Positions 1 through 6,350 of a stretch of DNA of 12,358 nucleotides are shown here, piece by piece. The notes under the pieces are model-generated. The model did not search any database, was not told the origin of the DNA, and saw only the letters and a list, made by a program, of their open reading frames with translations. The DNA lies in assembly GCA_017481185.1 (NCBI GenBank), contig JAFUPO010000253.1, positions 1 through 12,358 of the forward strand, given 5' to 3'. Both the position numbers and the translations under genes were made by a program. The DNA comes from Clostridia bacterium. GTDB taxonomy: Bacteria; Bacillota_A; Clostridia; Christensenellales; Aristaeellaceae. Within the stretch, counting starts at the first letter, position 1. The number at the start of each line of letters is the position of its first letter.

Positions 1-485
1 ACCGCAGCAATAACGCCCGCAAGCAGGCCAAGGCCAATCACGGCATCATCATGCCCGGCAACGAGGATCTGGATATTCCCGTCCGCTTTGCCCGCTGCTG
101 CTCGCCCGTGCCCGGCGACGACATTGTGGGCTACATCACCCGAGGCCGGGGCGTAACCGTGCACAAAACTGATTGTGTCAACGCCAACACCTCTGAGCAG
201 GAGCGCCAAGTGGAGGTTTCCTGGGCTGAGGAACCCCAGGGCAAGTTTGACGCCTGCATCCAGATCATCGCTTACGATCATGTGAGCCTGCTGGGCGAAT
301 TGGCCATGGCCATTGGCGATATGAACGTGCCCATTAACGCCGCCTCTGCCAAGATCAACGCCAAGACCAAAACCTCCACCATCACCATGGTGATCCAGGT
401 CTCCAGCCGCGAACAGGTGGATCGGGTGATGCGGCTGTTGCAGAAGCGCTCGGATATTATCGAAGTTTTCCGGGCGGGGAGCTGA
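1..485 (+). CDS. relA: RelA/SpoT-type (p)ppGpp synthetase/hydrolase, C-terminal part (5' end outside window)
   Basis: Only the last 160 codons are present; the frame is open from position 3 to a TGA at 483-485. The visible part is the regulatory C-terminus of a long RSH enzyme, which makes and degrades the alarmone (p)ppGpp in response to starvation. The conserved-cysteine/zinc-finger-like segment has the adjacent cysteines of RFARCCSPVPGD, followed by GYITRGRGVTVH and a further KTDC cysteine. The ACT/RRM domain follows, from about YDHVSLLGELA through the INAKTKTSTITM strand to the end. The catalytic HD and synthetase domains must lie upstream. The next gene, dtd, is a frequent RSH neighbour in Firmicutes, which supports the call. 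A family 2 repeat begins directly after the stop. Whether the protein is mono- or bifunctional cannot be judged from this fragment. Confidence 0.95.
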   Translation, partial: RSNNARKQAKANHGIIMPGNEDLDIPVRFARCCSPVPGDDIVGYITRGRGVTVHKTDCVNANTSEQERQVEVSWAEEPQGKFDACIQIIAYDHVSLLGELAMAIGDMNVPINAASAKINAKTKTSTITMVIQVSSREQVDRVMRLLQKRSDIIEVFRAGS

Positions 486-554
486 GCAGGGGATGATCCC
501 CTGCACCCCGGTTCCCCATGGAGCAACTGCCTTCGCTTGAGTTGCTTCCGGGTG
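486..554 (-). repeat. Family 2 bipartite hairpin repeat, copy A
   Basis: Read on the - strand this opens with CACCCGGAAGCAAC (541-554), the same 14-mer found twice at the other end of the window (11964 and 12061). It can form a hairpin from AGCAACT (522-528) and AGTTGCT (540-546). It ends in a second hairpin, GCAGGGGA (486-493) with TCCCCTGC (497-504) around TGA. The terminal hairpin starts at the base after the relA stop. No U-tract follows either arm, so it is not a textbook Rho-independent terminator, although it could still protect or end the relA transcript. Homology to the 11964-12263 copies is seen directly; function is inferred. Confidence 0.75.
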
Positions 555-566
555 TAAAATTATAAA
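537..566 (+). promoter_or_regulatory. Possible sigma-A promoter for dtd
   Basis: TTGAGT at 537-542 and TATAAA at 561-566 are separated by 18 nt; TTATAA with 17 nt is the alternative register. The pair sits about 80 nt before the dtd ATG, and a transcript from it would start within or just before the family 1 palindrome. The -35 overlaps the family 2 repeat, so promoter and repeat cannot be cleanly separated. Evidence is consensus matching only. Confidence 0.4.
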
Positions 567-627
567 ATGGTTTTCTTTGGAGAGAGCGCGAGAGAACCTT
601 TCTTTTGCAAAAGAAAGGTTCTCTCGC
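565..627 (+). repeat. Family 1 palindromic element, copy 1 (upstream of dtd)
   Basis: The core at 588-627 is a perfect 40-bp palindrome with two 19-bp arms, GCGAGAGAACCTTTCTTTT and its reverse complement, around a central GC. A purine-rich flank at 565-587 (ATGGTTTTCTTTGGAGAGAGC) corresponds to the ATGAAGTTTTTTGA-type flank of the other copies. The element points the same way as dtd and ends four bases before its AAAAGGAG ribosome-binding site. Confidence 0.85.
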
Positions 628-646
628 TAAAAAAGGAGCGGTTCCC

Positions 647-1096
647 ATGCGGTGTGTTGTGCAGCGGGTTTCCCAGGCGTCGGTGGTTTCCGAGGGCCAA
701 ATGACCGGCCAGATCGAAAAGGGTCTGATGGTGCTGGTGGGCGTGAAGGACGGGGACACGGACAAGGACGTAAAGTATATGGCAGACAAGGTGCCCAACC
801 TGCGCATTTTTGAGGATGAGCAGGAGAAGATGAACCTCTCTGTAAAGGATGTGGGCGGGGCCATCCTGGCGGTAAGCCAATTCACCCTCTACGGAGACGC
901 CCGGGGCGGCCGCAGGCCCAGCTTTATCGCCGCCGCCCGGCCCGAAGAAGCCAACGCCCTGTATGAAAAGCTGGTGGAAGCCTGGCGGGCCCAGGGCCTG
1001 AGGGTGGAAACGGGCGTTTTTCGCACCCATATGGATGTGTCATTGACCAACGATGGGCCGGTGACGCTGCTGCTGGATAGTGAAAAGAATTTCTAA
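647..1096 (+). CDS. dtd: D-aminoacyl-tRNA deacylase
   Basis: A 149-residue protein of normal length for the DTD family. DTD hydrolyses the ester bond of D-aminoacyl-tRNAs (and glycyl-tRNA-Ala mischarges), keeping D-residues out of translation; it is a cytosolic homodimer. Both family signatures are visible: SQFTLYGD (residues 77-84), the oxyanion-hole motif, and NDGPVT (135-140), containing the Gly-Pro dipeptide that enforces chiral selection. The N-terminus [13 protein letters not shown] is also typical. The ATG at 647 is preferred over an upstream in-frame start at 605 because AAAAGGAG at 631-638 lies 8 nt before it, and because the extra upstream residues would be translated from the palindromic repeat. 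The gene follows relA, a common arrangement. It converges on ridA across a family 1 element. Confidence 0.97.
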   Translation: MRCVVQRVSQASVVSEGQMTGQIEKGLMVLVGVKDGDTDKDVKYMADKVPNLRIFEDEQEKMNLSVKDVGGAILAVSQFTLYGDARGGRRPSFIAAARPEEANALYEKLVEAWRAQGLRVETGVFRTHMDVSLTNDGPVTLLLDSEKNF

Positions 1097-1099
1097 CGA

Positions 1100-1163
1100 A
1101 TGAAGTTTTTTGAGAGGGGAGCGCGAGGGGAGGATCTTTTTTTCAAAAAAGTCCTCCCCTCGC
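1100..1163 (+). repeat. Family 1 palindromic element, copy 2 (between convergent dtd and ridA)
   Basis: The flank ATGAAGTTTTTTGAGAGG begins three bases after the dtd stop. The hairpin occupies 1123-1163, GCGAGGGGAGGA on the left pairing with TCCTCCCCTCGC on the right, with one bulged base and an A/T-rich inner stem. An A-run follows the right arm. As the only sequence between the two convergent stop codons, it may act as a bidirectional transcription end, but neither side has a clear U-tract. Confidence 0.85.
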
Positions 1164-1173
1164 AAAAAAACAA

Positions 1174-1545
1174 TTACTCTTTCACAGCCACGCACTCGAT
1201 TTCGCACAGCACGTTGCGGGGCAGGGTCTTTACGGCCACGCAGCTGCGGGCGGGCTTTGAGGGCAGGTACTTGGCGTACACGCTGTTGAAGGCAGCGACG
1301 TCGCCCATGTCCGCCAGGAAGCAGGTGGTTTTCACCACCTGGCCGGGGGTGAAGCCAGCCGCTTCGATCACGGCCAGCAGATTGGCCAGAGCCTGATGGG
1401 CCTGGGCCTCAATGCCCTCGGGGATATTGCCCGTGGCAGGATCCACGGGGATCTGACCGGAGGTGAACAGCATACCGCCTGCCACCCAGGCCTGGGAGTA
1501 GGGGCCGATGGCCGCAGGGGCCTTGGGAGTAGAGATCACTTGCAT
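1174..1545 (-). CDS. ridA: RidA family (YjgF/UK114) reactive-intermediate deaminase
   Basis: A 123-residue protein of standard RidA length. RidA trimers hydrolyse reactive enamine/imine intermediates, such as 2-aminoacrylate, released by PLP enzymes, protecting other PLP enzymes from damage. Visible signatures are IGPYSQA (residues 13-19), FTSGQIPVDPATG, and PARSCVAV, whose Arg100 matches the substrate-carboxylate-binding arginine of active members; Glu115 lies in the terminal CEIECVAV strand. The ATG at 1545 is chosen because AAGGAGG lies 8 nt upstream; a longer in-frame start at 1572 would overlap the upstream gene. That kinase-family gene's TAA runs directly into this ribosome-binding site, leaving a 13-nt gap, so the two are very probably co-transcribed. 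The active-site arginine argues for a true deaminase rather than an inactive paralogue. Confidence 0.93.
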   Translation of the reverse strand: MQVISTPKAPAAIGPYSQAWVAGGMLFTSGQIPVDPATGNIPEGIEAQAHQALANLLAVIEAAGFTPGQVVKTTCFLADMGDVAAFNSVYAKYLPSKPARSCVAVKTLPRNVLCEIECVAVKE

Positions 1546-1558
1546 TATATTATCCTCC

Positions 1559-2383
1559 TTACTTGATGCCAATGCGGGTGCAGGGAGCCTTGCCGTCCAC
1601 CAGATCCATCAGGTGATGCCGGGCATGACCGATGATCACCGTAGTGCCCTTTACGGCGGTGCTCAGAGCATATTCCAGTTTGGCCCGGGCCCCATTGGCC
1701 CCAGCCCGGCTAGCCCCCTGGCAGTTAGACTGCAAGGCGCGCACCAGGGTGGTCAGCTCCTGGGCATCCTTGCCCAGCACCTCCCGCACCAGGGTGGCGG
1801 GATCCCTGGGATTTTGATAAATCCCCTCCGTGGAGGTGAGGATCACCAGGGTCTTGGCCTTAACCAGGTCAGCCACCACGGCGGCGGTCTCGTCGTTATC
1901 CACGCACTCGTGAACCTCCTCCCCCGCCTGCCGCAGATGAGCCAATTCCATCTTGCGGTTTTCGGTGTCGCTCACCGGGTCATTGTAATTGATGATGGGA
2001 ATGGCGCCCTGCTTGGCGGAGCGGATCAAGAGCTTTCTAATGTGCTCCCGCTTCTCCGGGTCATTAAAGTGGGTATGCTCCACCAGCACCTGCCTCACGC
2101 CATACTCCGGGCGGATAAACTGCCGATAGTTCTGCATCAAAATGGCCTGGCCCTGGGCGGAATAATCCGTTTTATCCTGCTCCGGATCCCCGCATAGTTC
2201 GTGGCCCGTGCGCTTGATGTAGTCCAGCCGCCCGATCTCCGTTGCGCCGGAGGTGACCCAGATCATGCCCGGCTTCAGATCGCTGCCGATGCGGGAAAAA
2301 ATATTGTAGTCAATGTCCTTGTCCTCCCGGCGGATCAGCGCCATGGAGCCAATCTTGCCAACCAGATCAAAGGTGTAGTCCAT
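1559..2383 (-). CDS. Amino acid kinase family protein, glutamate 5-kinase-like, no PUA domain
   Basis: A 274-residue protein with the amino-acid-kinase fold. The N-terminal LVGKIGS resembles the phosphate-binding VxKxGS motif of ProB. Next are WVTSGATEIGR (compare VSSGAI), GQAILMQNYRQF with VRQVLVEHTHF, IPIINYNDPVS (compare PIINENDTV), DNDETAAVVADLV, LTSTEGIYQNP, and GASRAGANGARAKLEYA where ProB has the GTGGM-x-TK loop. The order and spacing match glutamate 5-kinase, which makes glutamyl-5-phosphate for proline synthesis. Key loops diverge, the PUA domain is absent, and no proA neighbour is seen, so the substrate may be different. ATG 2383 is chosen because the next upstream in-frame start, at 2449, would translate the palindromic repeat. 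No Shine-Dalgarno precedes it. The gene shares a transcript with ridA and has its own promoter at 2495-2523. Confidence 0.8.
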   Translation of the reverse strand: MDYTFDLVGKIGSMALIRREDKDIDYNIFSRIGSDLKPGMIWVTSGATEIGRLDYIKRTGHELCGDPEQDKTDYSAQGQAILMQNYRQFIRPEYGVRQVLVEHTHFNDPEKREHIRKLLIRSAKQGAIPIINYNDPVSDTENRKMELAHLRQAGEEVHECVDNDETAAVVADLVKAKTLVILTSTEGIYQNPRDPATLVREVLGKDAQELTTLVRALQSNCQGASRAGANGARAKLEYALSTAVKGTTVIIGHARHHLMDLVDGKAPCTRIGIK

Positions 2384-2396
2384 AGTGGGTATTTTT

Positions 2397-2474
2397 GCGA
2401 GGAGGGAACTTTTTTGTAAAAAAGTTCCCTCCTCGCGCTCCTCCTTCAAAAAACTTCATTTTAAAGAGAAACGC
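2397..2474 (-). repeat. Family 1 palindromic element, copy 3 (immediately upstream of the kinase-family gene)
   Basis: The stem at 2397-2436 has two perfect 19-bp arms (GCGAGGAGGGAACTTTTTT and its complement) around two central bases. The flank at 2437-2460 reads ATGAAGTTTTTTGAAGGAGG on the - strand. A further stretch to 2474 (GCGTTTCTCTTTAAA on the - strand) resembles the same position in copy 5, so the element is longer than its palindrome. It ends 13 nt before the kinase-gene ATG and lies entirely within that gene's predicted 5' leader. Confidence 0.87.
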
Positions 2475-2494
2475 AAGGGCTCTTTTCGTACTTT

Positions 2495-2523
2495 ATTTTA
2501 CATCAGGGAAGGAAATGCGTCAA
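2495..2523 (-). promoter_or_regulatory. Strong sigma-A-type promoter for the kinase-family gene and ridA
   Basis: On the - strand TTGACG (2518-2523) and TAAAAT (2495-2500) are separated by exactly 17 nt, a near-consensus housekeeping promoter. Transcription would start near 2488, giving a leader of about 105 nt whose main content is family 1 copy 3. This is the best promoter I can see in the window. Confidence 0.75.
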
Positions 2524-2655
2524 ATTTTGAGGCTCCGGCGGCGAAACAGTAGCGGCTCTTTGGGACGCTTACCGCCGCTGGAGAACCAATTTTTGCGACG
2601 ATGCAATTTGGCATAGCATGGATCGCTAGAAAAGCGATTCATACGCCAATATGCC
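2524..2655. other. Non-coding, hairpin-rich stretch of unknown role
   Basis: No supportable coding frame. It contains CTCCGGCGGC (2533-2542) pairing with GCCGCTGGAG (2574-2583) with one G-T, enclosing a smaller AGCG/CGCT stem, and a tight stem ATCGCT (2622-2627) with AGCGAT (2633-2638). It matches neither repeat family elsewhere in the window and carries no tRNA or riboswitch signature that I recognise. Confidence 0.4.
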
Positions 2656-2684
2656 GGTGATGTCTCCATACAAGAGACATCACC
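2656..2684 (-). other. Stem-loop overlapping the MATE gene stop codon
   Basis: GGTGATGTCTC (2656-2666) and GAGACATCACC (2674-2684) form a perfect 11-bp stem with a 7-nt loop. The arm at 2674-2684 includes the MATE stop codon at 2680-2682. No U-tract follows on the - strand, so this is at best a weak or Rho-assisted terminator, or a 3'-end stabilising hairpin. Confidence 0.5.
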
Positions 2685-4056
2685 TACTTAGCACATTCAT
2701 CCACTTTTTCGTTTTAAACCGGGGCAGACCTACGACCGCCTTCACCGCCTCCTCCATCATGGAGCAGAGAAAAACGTACTCAATGGGCCACTTGAACACC
2801 AGGGCGGCCAGGCCCACCAGAGGCACGCCGAAGCACCACACGGAGAGGCAGTCAAGCACGGTGGAATACACCGTGTCGCCCCCGGCACGCAAAACGCCCA
2901 CGATGTTGATGGAGTTGAGGCTCCGGGCCCAGAGGAACAGGGCGGAAATGAAGAGGATTTTCAGGGCCATCTCCTGGCCCTCGGGGGAGAGCTGGAAGAT
3001 GCCTACCAGGGGGCGGCGCAAAACCATTAGCCCCAGGCCCAGGCAAAGGCCCATCAGGGCGGAAAACACCAGCATCCGCTTGGCGGTGAGGTAGGCCAGA
3101 TCCTTGTCCTCAGCGCCCAGGGCGGCGCCCACCAGGATAGCGCTGGCATTCATCACCCCGTAAATGGCCACAAACACCAGCTCATCCACCGTGTTGTAGA
3201 TGCCCACGGCAGCTACGGCCTGGTCTCCCAGGCGGCCGTAAAAGATGCTGTACATGGCCATGCCCATGGCCCAGATGCCCTCATTGGCCACCACCGGCAG
3301 CACCCGCTTCAAAAAGGCCATCAGGTAGGCCTTATCCGGCAGGGCCATATCCTTGAGGGGGGCGCCTGCGGGCAGCTTTTTCCCGTAGGCGTAGCACATA
3401 TTGATCAGCATGGCCACCGCTCCGGCGATTACCGTGGCAATGGCAGCGCCCTCAACGCCCAATTGGGGCAGGCCCAAACGGCCAAAGATGAGGCCGTAGT
3501 TCAACACCGTGTTCACCACAATGGCCGTAACGCCGGCGATCATGGGCACCACCGTCCGCTGGCCGGATTTCAAACAGGCGGCATAGCAGGAGTCAATGGC
3601 TGTGAACAGGTAGCCCACGCCCACGATGCGCAGATAGCTCACTGCATAATCGAAGCTCTCCCCCGGGGGCAGAAAAAGCCCCGTAACCACCTGGGGCGCA
3701 AACACCGCCAGCCCTGCAAAAACCAGGGTCACAATGAGGCCGATGCGCAGAGAAAGGCCCAGCACGGTGCGCATTTTGCTGGTTTGGCCGCTGCCGAAAT
3801 ACTGGCTCATGTAAATGCTGGAGCCGGAGGCAATGCCGTACACAAACAATTGAAAAACAAAGGTATACCGGTTTACCTGGGTCACCCCGGCGTAGGGGGC
3901 GTCCCCGGGCAGTTGGGAAAGCATGAGTCCGTCAATAATGTGCAAAGAGGCGGTGACCAGGTTTTGAATGATGATGGGCAGCGCCACATAAACGAGCCTT
4001 TGGGTAAAGGGCTTATCCCAGCGGAGAGCCGGGCTTTGAAGCAATCGTTTTAGCAA
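2680..4056 (-). CDS. MATE family efflux transporter
   Basis: A 458-residue, very hydrophobic inner-membrane protein with about 12 predicted transmembrane helices, the usual size for MATE/NorM-type proteins, which export drugs or metabolites in exchange for Na+ or H+. Helix 1 carries LPIIIQNLVTASLHIIDGLM. The NYGLIFG motif followed by LGVEGAAIAT around the middle is a MATE hallmark, and the second half repeats the pattern with LPVVANEGIWAMGMAMYS. The start is a TTG at 4054-4056: GGGAGG at 4065-4070 lies 8 nt before it, and the nearby ATG at 4062-4064 is in another frame and stops after four codons. The gene begins 18 nt after aroK, so it is probably the last gene of the two-component-system operon. 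The substrate is unknown; export of an aromatic or antimicrobial compound would be a guess. Confidence 0.93.
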   Translation of the reverse strand: MLKRLLQSPALRWDKPFTQRLVYVALPIIIQNLVTASLHIIDGLMLSQLPGDAPYAGVTQVNRYTFVFQLFVYGIASGSSIYMSQYFGSGQTSKMRTVLGLSLRIGLIVTLVFAGLAVFAPQVVTGLFLPPGESFDYAVSYLRIVGVGYLFTAIDSCYAACLKSGQRTVVPMIAGVTAIVVNTVLNYGLIFGRLGLPQLGVEGAAIATVIAGAVAMLINMCYAYGKKLPAGAPLKDMALPDKAYLMAFLKRVLPVVANEGIWAMGMAMYSIFYGRLGDQAVAAVGIYNTVDELVFVAIYGVMNASAILVGAALGAEDKDLAYLTAKRMLVFSALMGLCLGLGLMVLRRPLVGIFQLSPEGQEMALKILFISALFLWARSLNSINIVGVLRAGGDTVYSTVLDCLSVWCFGVPLVGLAALVFKWPIEYVFLCSMMEEAVKAVVGLPRFKTKKWMNVLSR

Positions 4057-4074
4057 GGAAACATCCTCCCGGCG

Positions 4075-4590
4075 TCACTCGCCAAAGTACCGGCGCACCA
4101 GCCGTTCCAATGAGTTGACGCCGCTGATATAGCCAAAGGAATTATCAAGGGTCAAATCCGCCGCCTTGCGGTAGCGGTCAATGCGGGCGTTGTACATCCG
4201 GGGCACCTCGTCAATGCCCTTGGCGGCCAGAAGGGGCCTGCGGTCCAGCTTGATGTCAGACATGATCTGCTCCAATGGCCGGTCGATGAGCACCAGGATG
4301 CCCTGGTTGCGCATGATCTCATAGTTTATCGGGTTCAGCACCGCGCCGCCGCCGGTGGACACCACCGCAGGGGGCTCGTCCATCAAGTTAATGAGGGTAT
4401 TGGTTTCCGCCGTGCGGAAGGCCTCCTCCCCATAGGTGGCAAAGATCTCCGTCACCTGCATATTCAGGGCCTGGGTGATGCGGTTATCCGTGTCGATGTA
4501 GGGGAGGCGCAGCCGGGAAGCCAGCTTTTTGCCCAGGCTGGATTTGCCGCTGCCCGCCATGCCGATCAAAAAAATGTGCCGGTCAATCAT
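4075..4590 (-). CDS. aroK: Shikimate kinase
   Basis: A 171-residue P-loop kinase of typical AroK length that phosphorylates the 3-hydroxyl of shikimate, the fifth step of the chorismate pathway. Visible motifs: Walker A GMAGSGKSS (residues 10-18), the shikimate-binding DTD (33-35), the Phe-Arg of EEAFRTAE (Arg59), STGGGAV with the glycine triplet at 80-82, and RRPLL in the lid (around 117-121) with the ATP-contacting arginine. Its ATG overlaps the chorismate mutase stop by four bases (ATGA, 4587-4590), so translation is likely coupled; a GGGAGG lies about 10 nt upstream inside the preceding gene. All catalytic residues appear intact. AroK versus AroL cannot be decided, and aroK is used as the general symbol. 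Confidence 0.96.
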   Translation of the reverse strand: MIDRHIFLIGMAGSGKSSLGKKLASRLRLPYIDTDNRITQALNMQVTEIFATYGEEAFRTAETNTLINLMDEPPAVVSTGGGAVLNPINYEIMRNQGILVLIDRPLEQIMSDIKLDRRPLLAAKGIDEVPRMYNARIDRYRKAADLTLDNSFGYISGVNSLERLVRRYFGE

Positions 4591-4871
4591 GGGTTGGCCG
4601 CCTCCCTTACCAGGGCCTCCTGCTCCTTGCGGCTTTGGGCCATGATGGTTTCAAACACAGCCTCCACGCCGTCAGCCCAGTGAGGATCCTTTAAAAGCGC
4701 CCGGCGGTTTTGGATCACCTGCTTTTCCCTCTGGGAATCCAGCACGGGCAGGCCCTTGGCGATTTTGTATTGTGCCACCTGGCGGCTTAAAAGCATCCGC
4801 TCCTCAAACAGCGCCACGATCTTTTGGTCAATGGCGTCCAATTCCAGGCGAATCTGTGAGAGCTCTTTCAT
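4587..4871 (-). CDS. Monofunctional chorismate mutase, AroQ class
   Basis: A 94-residue all-helical protein matching a stand-alone AroQ chorismate mutase, which rearranges chorismate to prephenate for phenylalanine and tyrosine synthesis. The N-terminal LDAIDQKIVALFEERM helix is diagnostic. Candidate active-site residues in the expected order are Arg8, Arg25, Lys36 (in QYKIAKGLPV), Asp45, Arg48, Glu49 and a glutamine in the last helix. No prephenate dehydratase or DAHP-synthase domain is fused. Its ATG overlaps the histidine kinase stop (ATGA, 4868-4871), with AAGGAGG 10 nt upstream inside the kinase gene; its own stop overlaps the aroK start. The double overlap means that its expression tracks the two-component system. 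Confidence 0.93.
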   Translation of the reverse strand: MKELSQIRLELDAIDQKIVALFEERMLLSRQVAQYKIAKGLPVLDSQREKQVIQNRRALLKDPHWADGVEAVFETIMAQSRKEQEALVREAANP

Positions 4872-6340
4872 GGGTGATCATCCTCCTTAACGGGGGCTTT
4901 TTTCAAGGTGAATTCAAAGGCCGCGCCTTGCTCAGCGGGCAAAAGCCGGATGCTTTGCCCGTGCTGTTCCATAATGCGCTGGCAGATGCTCAGGCCCAGG
5001 CCCGTGCCCTTGCCGGAGGTGTGGGCCTTATCCCCGGTATAAAACCGTTCAAAGATATGTTCCCGGTCCTGGGGCAAGATTCCTGCCCCGTTGTCGGAAA
5101 CTGTTACCGCAATTTTGCCGCCCTCATCCTGGCAGGCAATGGCGATCTGCCCTCCCTGGGGGGTGAACTTGATCGCATTATCGATGAGGTTTACCGCCAC
5201 TTGCTCAATGCGATCCGCGTCGGCGGTAACAAACAGGGTCTCATCGGCAAACTGGGCGTCAATGGCGATGCCCTTGCGATCCACATCATTCATCCGGCGG
5301 ATCAGCACCCGCCGCAAAAGCTCGCAGATGTCAAAATCCCTAAGGTTCAGTTTCGCATCCTTCTTTTCCATCCGGGACAGAGCCAAAAGATCCGTCACCA
5401 ATTTGCCCAGCCTGCGCACCTCGTCGGATACGATGGACAGATACTTTCCATGCTCCTCGAGGGGGATGGTGCCATCGGCCATGCCCTCCACAAAGCCTTG
5501 GATGCTGGTCATAGGGCTGCGCAGCTCGTGGGACACATTGGCCACAAACTCCCGGCGGGAATCCTCCAGTTGGCTTAACTGCCCGGCCATGGCGTTAAAG
5601 GAGGCGGCCAATTCGTCGATCTCCTTCACCCTGGATTCCGGGGCCCGGGCCTCAAAATCACCCTTGGCCATGCGCCCGGCAGCCTCCGCCATACAGGTCA
5701 GGGGCCGGGTGATCCTTTTGACATAAAAGAATACCGCCAGGGCAGCCGTCAGCATCGCCGCTGCGGTGACCAGGCCTACCTGCCAGGCCAGGTCAGCGTA
5801 TTCCGCCCGGATGATCTGCGCGGGGGTGTGGATAAAGGTAGCCCCCAGCACCTGGCCGCTCTGCACCCAGGGCACGCCTACAATGAACATAAGCCCGCCC
5901 TCGGCCCCGGGCACATCTGCCTGGGTTTGTATCTCCTGCCCCTGCAAAACCGTGTACAGGGCCTGAAAGATCTCCTCCAGGTTCAGCATGGCGGTAAAAT
6001 CCGGATTATTCTGGTACAGGGTGGAAAGGTTCCAGCTCAGCCGTCCCTGCCTGTCCACCACCATGATGTAAGCGCCAAAGTTCTGATAAACGCTCTGGGC
6101 CTTCCACTCAATGTACTTGTCCGTGGTGTTTTCACGGCCCAGGTAGCGGTTGGGCATGGCATACTGGGTCTGGCTGGCTAGATAGGCAATCTCCCGGGCT
6201 TCCTTTTTCAGTTCCTCCATGCGGGCGTTGATCCTCTGATCACGGATGCTGAAATAAAACAGCACCGAGGCCGCGCCCATAACTGCCAGGATCACCGCCA
6301 TAAACATGGAAAACAGCCGGGCAAACATACTGCGAAACAT
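4868..6340 (-). CDS. Membrane sensor histidine kinase with HAMP domain
   Basis: A 490-residue class I sensor kinase. From the chosen start: transmembrane helix 1 at about 8-31, an extracytoplasmic sensor domain of roughly 150 residues, transmembrane helix 2 at about 187-207, and HAMP from about 208 to 256 (RITRPL, GDFEARAP, IDELAASFNAM). Then come HisKA with the H-box SHELRSPMTSI (His271), N-box NLIDNAIKF (Asn388), G1 DNGAG (417-420), F-box FERFY, and G2 GKGTGLGLSI (443-451). It should autophosphorylate His271 and pass the phosphate to the upstream-encoded regulator. I prefer ATG 6340, 10 nt after the regulator stop with AAGGGG ahead of it; an in-frame TTG at 6364 overlapping the regulator is the alternative. 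The sensor domain has no motif I recognise, so the signal is unknown. Confidence 0.95.
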   Translation of the reverse strand: MFRSMFARLFSMFMAVILAVMGAASVLFYFSIRDQRINARMEELKKEAREIAYLASQTQYAMPNRYLGRENTTDKYIEWKAQSVYQNFGAYIMVVDRQGRLSWNLSTLYQNNPDFTAMLNLEEIFQALYTVLQGQEIQTQADVPGAEGGLMFIVGVPWVQSGQVLGATFIHTPAQIIRAEYADLAWQVGLVTAAAMLTAALAVFFYVKRITRPLTCMAEAAGRMAKGDFEARAPESRVKEIDELAASFNAMAGQLSQLEDSRREFVANVSHELRSPMTSIQGFVEGMADGTIPLEEHGKYLSIVSDEVRRLGKLVTDLLALSRMEKKDAKLNLRDFDICELLRRVLIRRMNDVDRKGIAIDAQFADETLFVTADADRIEQVAVNLIDNAIKFTPQGGQIAIACQDEGGKIAVTVSDNGAGILPQDREHIFERFYTGDKAHTSGKGTGLGLSICQRIMEQHGQSIRLLPAEQGAAFEFTLKKAPVKEDDHP

Positions 6341-6350
6341 AATGCGCCCC

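Noticed and set aside
1100..1163. Family 1 element as a classic Rho-independent terminator
   Set aside because: The stem is strong, but an A-run rather than a U-run follows the right arm, and the other side has GCTCCCC; termination cannot be asserted from sequence alone.
1100..1396. Small frame opening MKFFERGARGEDLFFKKV on family 1 copy 2, with similar peptides from copies 3 and 5
   Set aside because: The shared peptide follows from the repeated palindrome being read in the same phase. None has a ribosome-binding site, and the frames diverge or stop once they leave the repeat, so I regard them as non-coding.
2449..2449. Longer N-terminus for the kinase-family protein starting at 2449
   Set aside because: The extra 22 residues would be translated from the palindromic repeat, and the family's conserved N-terminal strand begins just after the ATG at 2383.
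2651..6181. Long + strand open frames opposite the MATE, aroK and histidine kinase genes
   Set aside because: These are antisense shadows of GC-rich genes; the - strand frames carry full family motifs and these do not.
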